This document shows, one piece after another, positions 1 through 7,155 of a stretch of DNA of 13,982 bases. Each line of letters opens with the position of its first letter. Position 1 is the stretch's first letter. The translations under genes were made by a program, and so were the position numbers. This stretch comes from Bacteroidota bacterium (GTDB lineage Bacteria; Bacteroidota; Bacteroidia; Bacteroidales; PUMT01): positions 1 through 13,982 of the forward strand of contig PXAP01000094.1 of NCBI GenBank assembly GCA_003567115.1, written 5' to 3'. A model generated the notes under the pieces. It was not told the origin of the DNA. It did not search any database and saw nothing but the letters and a program-made list of their open reading frames with translations.

Positions 1-24
1 CTTTCGGGGGCAGATAAAAATCAT

Positions 25-52
25 TTTGCTCATAATTAATTGATTAAATTTA
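25..52 (+). promoter_or_regulatory. candidate Bacteroidota-type promoter for the TPR lipoprotein gene
   Basis: A TTTG at 25-28 is followed after 16 bases by TAAATTTA at 45-52. This matches the Bacteroidota -33 TTTG / -7 TAnnTTTG pattern with one mismatch in the -7 element. Transcription would begin near 59, giving a leader of about 50 bases before the ATG at 110. The region is AT-rich, so a chance match is possible. Confidence 0.35.
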
Positions 53-109
53 TCGTTAATACTACCGTTCAATTAAATCCTGTAATCCGCAAAAAAAGAA
101 TAAATCAAA

Positions 110-1006
110 ATGCTCCATCACTATAAAATTTATGTTTTACTGGTTCTTGCCATCGCTATTACCGCATGCGGTATATCACGAAGAGTTGCCGAACTGGAGG
201 AACCTGCAGAAACAGCCTTCAAAACGGAAAATTACCGTGATGCTCTCAATTATTATGAGGAAATTATCGAGCTAAAAAACAGCCGCGATCATGAAATAAG
301 CGGCAAAACCTGGTACCGGGCAGGGGTTTCGGCCTGGGAGCTGGAGCAAACCGGCAAGGCAATTGAATACCTTGAGCAGGCAGAGAGAGAAGATTATACA
401 AGTGAAACCGGTTTCTTTATCATGGCAAGGGCTTACCGTGAAATTGACAACCTCTCACTGGAGATTACCAGCCTGGAGAACTACCTCGAAAACTATCCAG
501 ACGGAGAGAGCGCAGATGAGATGCGCATCAGGCTTTTTGACACCTACCTTGAGAGCAACAACCTTGACGGGGCGCTTGAGCTGTGGCATGATCTTGAAGA
601 TCTTGCTCCGGGAAACGCCGGTATTCTGGAGAGCTGGTTCATACTGAACAGGCGCCTGGACAGGGAAGACAAGCTGAAAAGTATAGCCCTGAAACTGTAT
701 GATGCAGACAACAAAAATGTCACCGCGCTTGAATACCTGGGCCACCATTATTTCTGGCTTGCCGAGAACCGTTATCAGGAGGAGATGGATGCCTATGAGA
801 ATAACCGGACCAGGAAGCAGTACCGGCAGTTACTGGATGCTTTCGATTTAATTAACGAGCATTTCAGGATTTCGCGTGACTATTTTGAGCAGTTAATGGA
901 TATCAATCCCAGGCCCGCATATGCCGAATATCTGGGAAATATCTACCTGCGTTTCGGAAATGATGAAAAGGCAGAATACTATCACCAGCGGTCACTTGAA
1001 CTCTGA
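110..1006 (+). CDS. TPR-repeat lipoprotein
   Basis: The 298-residue product begins with a lipoprotein signal: a hydrophobic stretch at residues 6-18 and lipobox ITAC with the acylated cysteine at residue 20. The mature protein is almost entirely helical and reads as degenerate tetratricopeptide repeats, with helix pairs around residues 29-52, 66-90, 101-130, 139-165 and 255-298; the last carries a TPR-like PAYAEYLGNIYLRFGNDEKA pattern. Such proteins are membrane-anchored scaffolds for protein-protein contacts; no catalytic motif is seen and the partner is unknown. The ATG at 110 follows an A-rich leader without a clear Shine-Dalgarno, and the signal peptide begins directly there, which supports this start. 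The gene converges with the LuxR-type regulator gene across a 50-base gap. No immediate functional partner is visible in the window; the upstream neighbour lies beyond the left edge. Confidence 0.85.
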   Translation: MLHHYKIYVLLVLAIAITACGISRRVAELEEPAETAFKTENYRDALNYYEEIIELKNSRDHEISGKTWYRAGVSAWELEQTGKAIEYLEQAEREDYTSETGFFIMARAYREIDNLSLEITSLENYLENYPDGESADEMRIRLFDTYLESNNLDGALELWHDLEDLAPGNAGILESWFILNRRLDREDKLKSIALKLYDADNKNVTALEYLGHHYFWLAENRYQEEMDAYENNRTRKQYRQLLDAFDLINEHFRISRDYFEQLMDINPRPAYAEYLGNIYLRFGNDEKAEYYHQRSLEL

Positions 1007-1020
1007 TTGAAACCTGATAT

Positions 1021-1035
1021 TCTTTCCGGGAAAGA
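1021..1035. terminator. weak hairpin between convergent genes
   Basis: TCTTTC (1021-1026) and GAAAGA (1030-1035) form a 6-bp stem with a 3-base loop, in the 50-base gap between the converging stops of the TPR gene and the LuxR-type gene. The position suits a shared terminator, but the stem is short and no strong T run follows on either strand. Confidence 0.25.
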
Positions 1036-1056
1036 GATCTTTGAATCGGGCACGGA

Positions 1057-1662
1057 CTATACATTTTTATTGTCATGCAGCTCATCAACATTCACAATGC
1101 CGTTTATTATGGCATACACAATAAGTCCGGCGACAGATTTTATATTGAGCTTGCGGGTAATATTCTTCCTGTGGGTAATTACGGTATGTGGACTGATAAA
1201 CAACTCTTCGGAAATCTCCTTGTTAGTCAAGCCCTTTGCAAGAAGCCTGACCACATCTTTTTCACGGGGGGAAAGGATATCACCCGGATCCTGCCGTTGT
1301 GTTTCCCGGGGCCGGCTGATAAGTGAATCAATCTTATTTCTGATTTTTAGCCGGGTGTCTCCTATCTGAATTATCTCATCGAAAAGATCCTTAAGCTCAT
1401 CATCAAACAGCGCGTAAACAACAGCAGCTATTTTCATCTCTTTTTTGCTTCTGTAATCTTTGAGCCACCCGCTAAACTCAGGTTGAATCAGTATTGGATT
1501 GATTACAAGAATATCAGGTTCCAGCTTGATTATTGAAGCCTTTATATTTGAATTGCAGGCAAGCTCATGTATATTTTGAAACAGATCAAAGCTTCCTATG
1601 ATCTGTATAAGCCCTTTCCTGACAACTTCAGACTGTTCTGCTATTAGTATGGTTTTTCTCAT
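1057..1662 (-). CDS. LuxR/NarL-type response regulator with degenerate receiver
   Basis: This 201-residue protein has the layout of a NarL/FixJ-type response regulator. An N-terminal receiver-like domain (about 3-115) is followed by a GerE/LuxR helix-turn-helix (about 129-190) with the family signature LSPREKDVV, the segment GLTNKEISEELFISPHTV, and a recognition helix THRKNITRKL. The DNA-binding half is well conserved. The receiver is not: the strand that normally ends in the phospho-accepting Asp reads PDILVINP, with Asn55 in its place, and the usual N-terminal acidic pair is only Glu9-Gln10. Phosphorylation by a histidine kinase is therefore unlikely and control may be by ligand, redox state or expression level. 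It lies 119 bases downstream of the hemerythrin-domain gene on the same strand, with which it probably forms a transcription unit. A regulator of this type next to a hemerythrin protein is, to my recollection, a recurring Bacteroidota arrangement. The target genes are unknown. Confidence 0.85.
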   Translation of the reverse strand: MRKTILIAEQSEVVRKGLIQIIGSFDLFQNIHELACNSNIKASIIKLEPDILVINPILIQPEFSGWLKDYRSKKEMKIAAVVYALFDDELKDLFDEIIQIGDTRLKIRNKIDSLISRPRETQRQDPGDILSPREKDVVRLLAKGLTNKEISEELFISPHTVITHRKNITRKLNIKSVAGLIVYAIINGIVNVDELHDNKNV

Positions 1663-1733
1663 TTCCGGTTTTCATTCCGCCCGGTTCTCTTTCGTGCTGA
1701 TTCTTATTCTTCATCTGACTTTTGACAACATTC

Positions 1734-1746
1734 GCCTGCCGCAGGC
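1734..1746. repeat. small GC-rich palindrome between regulator and hemerythrin genes
   Basis: GCCTGC (1734-1739) and GCAGGC (1741-1746) form a 13-base palindrome in an otherwise AT-rich 119-base spacer (1663-1781). It could be a short intercistronic hairpin or a member of a dispersed GC-rich repeat. Nothing else is recognisable in the spacer. Confidence 0.35.
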
Positions 1747-1781
1747 TTATTGCTTCAGGTTAACATGTCAACATAGAAGGG

Positions 1782-2498
1782 TTACATGGACTTTAACTTT
1801 TGCTCAAGATGTTTAACCACCGGGATAAGTACCTTATCCTCTATCCGGGCATGGTTTATCAGATCCTCTTCAAAATCTACAAGTTCATTCAGTAATCTTA
1901 TCCGTATATACCTGTCACCGGCAGGCGGGAAATATTTGATCAGCAAATTCTTGAGGTCCGATAATTTTTCTTCTATATTGTCATGTCTCTCTTCAAAGAC
2001 ACCGACAGAATAATCAACCTGTCCCACAGGAATATCCGGTTTTTTCCTGTAGGAAGATATCATGGCCATATAGGGAAATGCTGTTTCATCTTCATAGGCA
2101 AGATGGTCTTTAACCTCAACAATATACTGATCAAAAAACTTCTCAAGCTGCACAATCGCAGGATGATCAACATTATGTTTAAACTGCGAAATTAGCGATT
2201 GCAGATAAGGTATTCTTTCTTCAAGATAGTAGTTGTGCGATTCAGCCAGGTAGCTGATAAGCATCTCCACATCAACATTCTTCAGTTTTTTGTCGGGAAA
2301 ATAATCCGGATTGAGAAATGTATTGACCATAAGCAGGAAAAACTGCAGGTCAATATCCATATTGCGGCAGATATCCTCCACTGTTTTATCTCCGAAACCC
2401 AGTTCAATGCCGAACCTGGGAAATAAAACCAGTGCCCGTTTGTTCGCTTCAATAATATCAGAAAGTTTCATCTCTGCAGTAATAATAAGCTCTGCCAT
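1782..2498 (-). CDS. hemerythrin-domain protein, RIC/ScdA-like
   Basis: The 238-residue soluble protein has two parts. Residues 10-50 resemble the short N-terminal module of RIC/ScdA/YtfE proteins (KLSDIIEANKRAL, then FGIELGFGDKTVEDIC); the family's usual Cys-Cys pair is absent and only Cys44 remains. Residues 80-235 are a four-helix hemerythrin-like bundle with the expected di-iron ligands: His88 (SHNYYLEE), His132 and Glu136 (HLAYEDE), His172 (ERHD), and His216 with Glu220 (HARIEDKVLIP). RIC-type proteins help repair iron-sulfur clusters or handle NO and O2 in the cytoplasm; whether this variant does so is inferred. The start at 2498 is preferred because MAELIITAEMKLSDII matches how I recall relatives beginning. 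It sits 37 bases downstream of the DUF1684 gene and upstream of the LuxR-type regulator, all on the same strand. Confidence 0.85.
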   Translation of the reverse strand: MAELIITAEMKLSDIIEANKRALVLFPRFGIELGFGDKTVEDICRNMDIDLQFFLLMVNTFLNPDYFPDKKLKNVDVEMLISYLAESHNYYLEERIPYLQSLISQFKHNVDHPAIVQLEKFFDQYIVEVKDHLAYEDETAFPYMAMISSYRKKPDIPVGQVDYSVGVFEERHDNIEEKLSDLKNLLIKYFPPAGDRYIRIRLLNELVDFEEDLINHARIEDKVLIPVVKHLEQKLKSM

Positions 2499-2535
2499 AT
2501 ATAGCTGTTTTTTAGGGGGTTTTGGAACAGACCGG

Positions 2536-3450
2536 TTATTCTGAATATCCTGCAGTTACCGCTTTTTCTCCTGCCGTAACCCTGAACGGAAGAAAGTTCT
2601 CCTTTGGTGGTAACGGACAGGTGGCATAGGGTGAAAAAGCACAAGGCGGATTATATGCCTTGTTAAAATCCAGATAAACATAGCCTTGGTTATCGGGTGC
2701 TCCCCCGCTGAGGAAGCGTCCGGCACCATATGTCTCCAGTGCATTGGTATCGTCGGCAAATATGACAAATAGCCTGTCCCTGCTTCCCGTCGGATATAGT
2801 CTCCATATCTCACCGTCATGTTCAAATTCAAGGATGCCGGGAACATTTTCTTCACTGATATCTCCAAGCACATCGGGTACCCTGACTGTAATCTCATCTT
2901 CGGGTTCAATAAACCTTGCCTTTATTATCCAGTCCTGATCAGGCGGAAACCTTTCAATTTCATTCAATGCATCGAGCCTGGGGTGAATATAGTCACGCAG
3001 TCTTATACCAATCCTCTCCCCTCTTCTTATTATAAAAAACCCCAGAGAATCGACCGTAAGCAGTTCAGCTTCCCGGGTTGCACCAAAAATTTCCACGCTG
3101 CCCGATAACTCCTCATCATCTGCTTTTACATTTGTTTCCCCGAAAGGGAAAAAGCTAACCCGGTTCCCGGTAAGTGTCATAACACCAATATTTTCCGGTC
3201 CGCGCGGAAAGACTATATCGTTGTGATCGCCCGAGCCTGTGCTGTTTTCTCCCTCCTGCAACCAGAATAACCCTGCAAGATTTAACCATCCGCCGGGTGC
3301 CTTGAGACCCTGTAATCTTGTTGAATCCCATTCTGCGATGTGTGCCGCATAATCATCGGCATCCATTCTTTTTTCTGCATGATCACATGATAACAGCAGC
3401 GAAATGATCATCAGTCCGGTCAAAATATTCAGTATATTCCTATGTTTCAT
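2536..3450 (-). CDS. DUF1684 family lipoprotein
   Basis: The 304-residue product has a lipoprotein signal peptide (hydrophobic 7-21, lipobox LLSC, Cys22) and then matches the DUF1684 family over its whole length. Visible signatures are GGWLNLAGLFWLQEGENSTG (54-73), the basic RRGERIGIRLRD (142-153), ERFPPDQDWIIKARF (166-180), TYGAGRFL (240-247), and the C-terminal hallmark around residues 261-282 with DFNKAYNPPCAF and CPLPP, followed by the family's AGEK. Two cysteines in that block, Cys270 and Cys278, are family-conserved. The family's biochemical function is not established; members are usually exported lipoproteins. It appears to be the first gene of a minus-strand cluster with the hemerythrin protein (37-base gap) and the LuxR-type regulator. 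No convincing promoter was found upstream, and this grouping may be only positional. Confidence 0.9.
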   Translation of the reverse strand: MKHRNILNILTGLMIISLLLSCDHAEKRMDADDYAAHIAEWDSTRLQGLKAPGGWLNLAGLFWLQEGENSTGSGDHNDIVFPRGPENIGVMTLTGNRVSFFPFGETNVKADDEELSGSVEIFGATREAELLTVDSLGFFIIRRGERIGIRLRDYIHPRLDALNEIERFPPDQDWIIKARFIEPEDEITVRVPDVLGDISEENVPGILEFEHDGEIWRLYPTGSRDRLFVIFADDTNALETYGAGRFLSGGAPDNQGYVYLDFNKAYNPPCAFSPYATCPLPPKENFLPFRVTAGEKAVTAGYSE

Positions 3451-3647
3451 ATTGCTTATAATATAGTTAAATGCTCAGGGGTGTAAAAATACAACAATTT
3501 GACCATGCATTTTATCAATTTATTGATTTTAATACCGGATTTATGAAAGCAATTTTATATATTGCCTTTAACTATTTTAACTTATAATTTATAACAACAT
3601 CCTGTATACTAAAATTTTACTTGTTTTTGCTTCTGAAACTCCCCTTT

Positions 3648-3683
3648 GCCCTTATACACAAAATTAAATGTATATGCAAGGGC
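3648..3683. repeat. imperfect inverted repeat, possible RNA hairpin
   Basis: GCCCTTATACA at 3648-3658 pairs with TGTAT (3669-3673) and AAGGGC (3678-3683), leaving a four-base bulge. In plus-strand RNA this gives an 11-bp stem with a 10-base loop. It directly abuts a second inverted repeat at 3684-3755. It may be a terminator, a leader structure or a regulator site. Confidence 0.4.
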
Positions 3684-3755
3684 GTTATATGAGTTTGAAA
3701 AGCTGAATATAATCTGCCAGCAAAACATAATCAATTTTATAAGCTTTCATATAAC
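3684..3755. repeat. second, larger inverted repeat upstream of the TIM-barrel lipoprotein gene
   Basis: GTTATATGA (3684-3692) is the exact reverse complement of TCATATAAC (3747-3755), and inside these arms AAGCT (3700-3704) pairs with AGCTT (3742-3746) after a short bulge. The repeat ends about 125 bases before the ATG at 3881, so it could be part of a structured leader or a binding region for a regulator. Function is unknown. Confidence 0.35.
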
Positions 3756-3880
3756 ACTTTGAACAACTAACTGGTTTTCAGACATCATTAATAATGGCAC
3801 AAAAATAAAGCACTGTTATCATTTATGGTAATATGACGCTTGCATCATCGGTAATTTTATGCTAACTACACTTTATAAAA

Positions 3881-5344
3881 ATGAGAAATAATTTTATAAA
3901 ATTCATCGCGCTGGTTGTTTTTTCTGCACCTCTATTTACATTGTCGTGCAAAACTGAAGATGAAATCCCGGACAGGCAGGAATTGACAATATACAGTAAA
4001 AACCCTTTTTACTGGGAGTATAAAGGTGAACCGGTGCTTCTTCTGGGAGGATCAAAAGAAGATAATCTCTTCAACCATCCGGTAAACCTTGCAGAACATC
4101 TTGACATTCTCCGGGAGGCAGGAGGAAATTATATAAGAAACCCCATGAGCAGCCGTAATCCCGGTAATCCATGGCCTCATAAAATGCTTGACAACGGTTT
4201 GTATGATCTTAACCAGTGGGATGAAGAATACTGGCAGCGGTTCGAAAACCTGCTTGAGCTTTGTCTTGAACGCGACATTATCGTACAGGTAGAGATATGG
4301 GATCCGTGGGATTATTTCATGACCGAAGCTCCCCTTGGTTACGGGCCTGAAAATGTGGGATGGGAAAGCTGTCCGTATAACCCGGCATTGAATATCAACT
4401 ACACGGCAGAGGAAACGGGTCTGGAGACCAACATAGATTATTATTCAGGTTCGCAGCCGACTGAGCATATTTTCTTCCATACCGTACCCGGATTAAAGGA
4501 TATTCCCGATATCCGCATATACCAGGAAGCATTTGTAGAAAAATTACTCTCCATCTCCCTTAACTTCCCTAATGTTCTTTACTGTATGAACAATGAGATA
4601 GGTGAACCTGCCGAATGGGGTGAATACTGGGCACGTTATATCCGCAACAGGGCAGAAGAATACGGAAAAGAGGTCTTTCTGGCCGATATGCGCCGTAACA
4701 GTAATTTTAACTCCGGCGAGCAGGTAAATCTTTTACATGACACGGTTCACTATGACTTTTTTGAGATTTCCCAAAATACCGCCAACAACGATCAGAGGCA
4801 TTACGACCAGATTATGGCCATACGTAACCAGATCAGCAGACATCCAAAACCACTGAACAATGTTAAAATTTACGGTGGAGAGATAGCCAGCTGGACCACA
4901 AGCGTGGAAGAAGGTACAAGAAGGTTCTGGAGGAATATTTTCGGGGGACTGGCTTCTTCACGCTTTCATCGTGAAGGTCCTTCGCCCCTGTATTTCGGCG
5001 CGGGATTAAGTGAGCTGGCACAAAAACATATCCGGAGCATGAGGATGATAACCGATGAAATGGATATTTTCAACTGTGCACCCTCCAGTCATCTGCTCAG
5101 CATGCGCGATCCCAACGAAGCATACTGCCTTGCGGAAGAGGGAAAACAATACGCACTTTACTTTCCCGACGGCGGAGAGGTAATGCTTGATCTGTCGGCT
5201 GTTGAAGGAGATGCCAAACTCCGCTGGATGAACATATTGCAGTCCCGCTGGCTGGAAAGCGAGACCATAGCCGGACAACAGCAGGTAATGATCAGCACTC
5301 CGGCTGCAGGACAGTGGGCAGCACTGATTATGGCGGACCGATAG
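3881..5344 (+). CDS. glycoside-hydrolase-like TIM-barrel lipoprotein with collagenase-type C-terminal domain
   Basis: The 487-residue protein has a lipoprotein signal (hydrophobic 6-21, lipobox TLSC, Cys23) and is probably anchored outside the cytoplasm. Residues about 38-390 look like a (beta/alpha)8 barrel related to DUF4038/apiosidase-like and clan-A glycoside hydrolases: LLLGGSKEDNLF near the first strand, GGNYIRNPM, a long aromatic loop around IWDPWDYF (139-146), NVLYCMNNEIGEP with Glu239 in the acid/base position, and KIYGGE with Glu334 in the likely nucleophile position. Residues about 405-485 resemble the putative collagen-binding domain found behind such barrels (AYCLAEEGKQYALYFPDGG, LRWMNILQSRW, ISTPAAGQWAALIM). 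This suggests hydrolysis of a plant or algal glycan side chain, but the substrate cannot be read from sequence. No SusC/SusD pair lies nearby, so it is not in an obvious polysaccharide utilisation locus. The next gene starts 314 bases downstream and probably has its own promoter. Confidence 0.75.
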   Translation: MRNNFIKFIALVVFSAPLFTLSCKTEDEIPDRQELTIYSKNPFYWEYKGEPVLLLGGSKEDNLFNHPVNLAEHLDILREAGGNYIRNPMSSRNPGNPWPHKMLDNGLYDLNQWDEEYWQRFENLLELCLERDIIVQVEIWDPWDYFMTEAPLGYGPENVGWESCPYNPALNINYTAEETGLETNIDYYSGSQPTEHIFFHTVPGLKDIPDIRIYQEAFVEKLLSISLNFPNVLYCMNNEIGEPAEWGEYWARYIRNRAEEYGKEVFLADMRRNSNFNSGEQVNLLHDTVHYDFFEISQNTANNDQRHYDQIMAIRNQISRHPKPLNNVKIYGGEIASWTTSVEEGTRRFWRNIFGGLASSRFHREGPSPLYFGAGLSELAQKHIRSMRMITDEMDIFNCAPSSHLLSMRDPNEAYCLAEEGKQYALYFPDGGEVMLDLSAVEGDAKLRWMNILQSRWLESETIAGQQQVMISTPAAGQWAALIMADR

Positions 5345-5658
5345 GGTCAGCACCACAATACCCGTATACCTGCACTTACCTGTATTCTGAAGACACATGC
5401 AGCCTTTCATAGCTGCCTGCGGTGACATTTGGGTTAAAAATTTACAGGTATGATCAATTACCTGTACAGAACTTTGAGGATAATGCCGTCAAAAAGTTTT
5501 GTTCAAAGTTAATTTTACCCTATATTAGAATTTCCATAATTAACAAATCCGGTTCATGTTAAATCTTAAGTTCCGCTTTGGTATTACTCAATTTTTTGAA
5601 CTGAAATAATTATTACGATATTAATTAACCATGAATTTCAAACTTAATTATTAACAAA
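5345..5658. other. intergenic region with palindromic sites, no gene seen
   Basis: This 314-base spacer lies between two plus-strand genes. It holds three copies of TACCTGTA (one inverted; see 5377-5466) and an 8-bp inverted repeat AACTTTGA (5470-5477) / TCAAAGTT (5503-5510). The last 90 bases before the ATG at 5659 are strongly AT-rich and end in an A-rich leader without a Shine-Dalgarno, as expected for a Bacteroidota promoter region. The -33/-7 boxes could not be placed with confidence, and no RNA gene was recognised. Confidence 0.55.
5377..5466. promoter_or_regulatory. triple TACCTGTA site, candidate operator
   Basis: TACCTGTA occurs at 5377-5384 and 5459-5466, and its exact reverse complement TACAGGTA at 5443-5450. 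The last two form a perfect inverted repeat of 8-bp arms with an 8-base spacer. The arrangement suggests a dimeric regulator acting on the downstream oxidoreductase gene. The palindrome could instead be a terminator hairpin of the preceding gene, but no T run follows it. Confidence 0.35.
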
Positions 5659-7020
5659 ATGGACAGAAGAAAATTCATTACCAGTACAGGAGCCGCTGCA
5701 GCAGGTGCTTTTCTTGTCAATCCGGTAAAAGGCATGACAGCAGGTCACTCCGGGACTGCCGGTAAAAAAAGGCTGGCCCTTGTGGGCCTGGGAGTCCGGG
5801 GAACAGGAATGTATGGTCACAATCTCATGCGTGATTATTCAGATTATGTTGAAATGGTAGCCGTATGTGATCAAAATCCCGGCAGGCTGGAGGTCGGCAG
5901 GGAGATGATCGGTGTTGAATGCCCTGTTTATACAGATGTTGAGGAGCTGATCAGAAAAGAAAGACCCGAAACTCTCATTGTTACCACATGGGATGATACT
6001 CATCATGAAGTTGTTAATAAGGGAATGGAGATGGGATGCGACATTATTGTTGAAAAACCACTCACTATCGATGAAGTGAAGGCCCAGTCCATTATAGACA
6101 CCGAAAAAAAATACGGGAAAAAGTGCATAGTTACCTTTAACTACCGTTATCCCCCCTACAGGGCAAGAATGAAGGAACTGATCATGGAAGGTCTGATAGG
6201 GGATGTAACATCGGTCGATTTTCAGTGGCAGATAAACCATGCTCACCTTCAGCGTTATATGACACGCTGGCACGGAGAAGCAAACAGAGGAGGCACACTG
6301 TGGGTGCATAAATCAACCCACCATTTTGACATGGTCAACTGGTTTATTAATTCGGAACCGGTGCAGGTGCAGGCATATTCTGCCCGGGAGCGTTTTGGCG
6401 ACAAGGGTCCCTTCCGGGGAAAAAATTGCAGGAACTGCGCCCATACTTCAAAATGCCCTTATTACTGGAATATCAATGACAACGAACGGTTAAGAAGACT
6501 CTATGCCGATAATGAACATTACGACGGTTACATAAGGGATAACTGCGTTTTCCGTCATCAGATAGATTCTTTTGAAAAACATTCGGCCATAGTCAAATAT
6601 GCCAGTGGGGTTTACCTCAATTATTCCCTGACGGCAGATACAGATTATTCCGGATACTGGATTGCCTTTAACGGCACCAAAGGAAGGCTGGAGGCCAGGG
6701 CCCTGGGTTATCCGCGCAAGGACCATATTGATATTACTTTCACTCCGGTGAGCATTTACAACGACAAACCGGCAGAGGTAATCACTGTTCCGTTTGCTCC
6801 CGGCGGACACTGGGGGGGTGATCCCATAATGAATGACAAGCTTTTCAAGGATCCCGATATGCCCGATCCGCTCGGGCAGCAGGCCGGTATTCGCGACGGG
6901 GTTATGTCAATCCTTATTGGTATTGCGGCAAGAAAAAGTGCAACTGAAAACCGGGCGGTTGATATCGGGGGACTGACCAGTCTGGTACCTCAGGCCGTAA
7001 AGCCTCCGTTTCCCGGATAG
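5659..7020 (+). CDS. Gfo/Idh/MocA family oxidoreductase with twin-arginine signal
   Basis: The 453-residue product starts with a Tat-like signal (DRRKFITSTG followed by an alanine-rich stretch to about residue 28), so it probably folds with its cofactor in the cytoplasm and is exported. The N-terminal Rossmann domain (about 37-155) has LALVGLGVRGTG for NAD(P) binding and the family's VEKP motif (131-134). The C-terminal alpha/beta domain carries TLWVHKSTHHFDMVNWF, with the conserved His pair at 221-222 in the usual catalytic/substrate region. An insertion at about 255-300 has Cys257, Cys260 and Cys266 (CRNCAHTSKCPYYW) plus Cys296, a likely metal site; similar cysteine insertions occur in other family members as far as I recall. 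The family oxidises or reduces sugars or transfers glycosides by a transient redox step; the substrate here is unknown. It follows the TIM-barrel lipoprotein gene and converges with the RND operon. Confidence 0.9.
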   Translation: MDRRKFITSTGAAAAGAFLVNPVKGMTAGHSGTAGKKRLALVGLGVRGTGMYGHNLMRDYSDYVEMVAVCDQNPGRLEVGREMIGVECPVYTDVEELIRKERPETLIVTTWDDTHHEVVNKGMEMGCDIIVEKPLTIDEVKAQSIIDTEKKYGKKCIVTFNYRYPPYRARMKELIMEGLIGDVTSVDFQWQINHAHLQRYMTRWHGEANRGGTLWVHKSTHHFDMVNWFINSEPVQVQAYSARERFGDKGPFRGKNCRNCAHTSKCPYYWNINDNERLRRLYADNEHYDGYIRDNCVFRHQIDSFEKHSAIVKYASGVYLNYSLTADTDYSGYWIAFNGTKGRLEARALGYPRKDHIDITFTPVSIYNDKPAEVITVPFAPGGHWGGDPIMNDKLFKDPDMPDPLGQQAGIRDGVMSILIGIAARKSATENRAVDIGGLTSLVPQAVKPPFPG

Positions 7021-7081
7021 CAACTTCGGTAACGGTTACTCCCGAAACAGGATAAATGAAGGTAACCGCATAAGATTCAAC

Positions 7082-7118
7082 AATCAGGAGACCCCGGAAA
7101 GCTCCGGGGTCTCTGATT
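7082..7118. terminator. strong bidirectional hairpin terminator
   Basis: The arms CCCCGGA (7092-7098) and TCCGGGG (7103-7109) close a 4-base loop, and pairing continues outward through GAGA/TCTC and, after one bulged G, AATCA/TGATT. The stem is about 16 bp. It lies 62 bases after the oxidoreductase stop and downstream of the minus-strand pump operon, so it can serve both. T runs are weak on both sides. Confidence 0.75.
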
Positions 7119-7155
7119 AAATACCAACTATTCTGATTAGTCATATTCATTGACC

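Larger units (their letters stand above)
3451..3880. other. divergent intergenic region, no gene seen
   Basis: This 430-base AT-rich spacer separates the divergently transcribed DUF1684 lipoprotein and TIM-barrel lipoprotein genes and must carry promoters for both. No convincing reading frame and no RNA gene were recognised. It contains a small palindrome, ATCAAT-TT-ATTGAT at 3514-3527, close to the DUF1684 side, and two larger imperfect inverted repeats at 3648-3755, listed separately. No promoter with both TTTG and TAnnTTTG at good spacing could be assigned with confidence. Confidence 0.6.

Noticed and set aside
1..39. C-terminal end of an upstream plus-strand gene (frame 1 ending LSGADKNHFAHN, stop at 37-39)
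   Set aside because: Only 12 codons are visible, other frames are also open for similar lengths, and a candidate promoter overlaps the region; it cannot be supported.
3514..3527. Possible FNR/DNR-type site near the DUF1684-hemerythrin cluster
   Set aside because: The palindrome reads ATCAA-N4-TTGAT, with half-sites in the opposite order to the FNR/DNR consensus TTGAT-N4-ATCAA.
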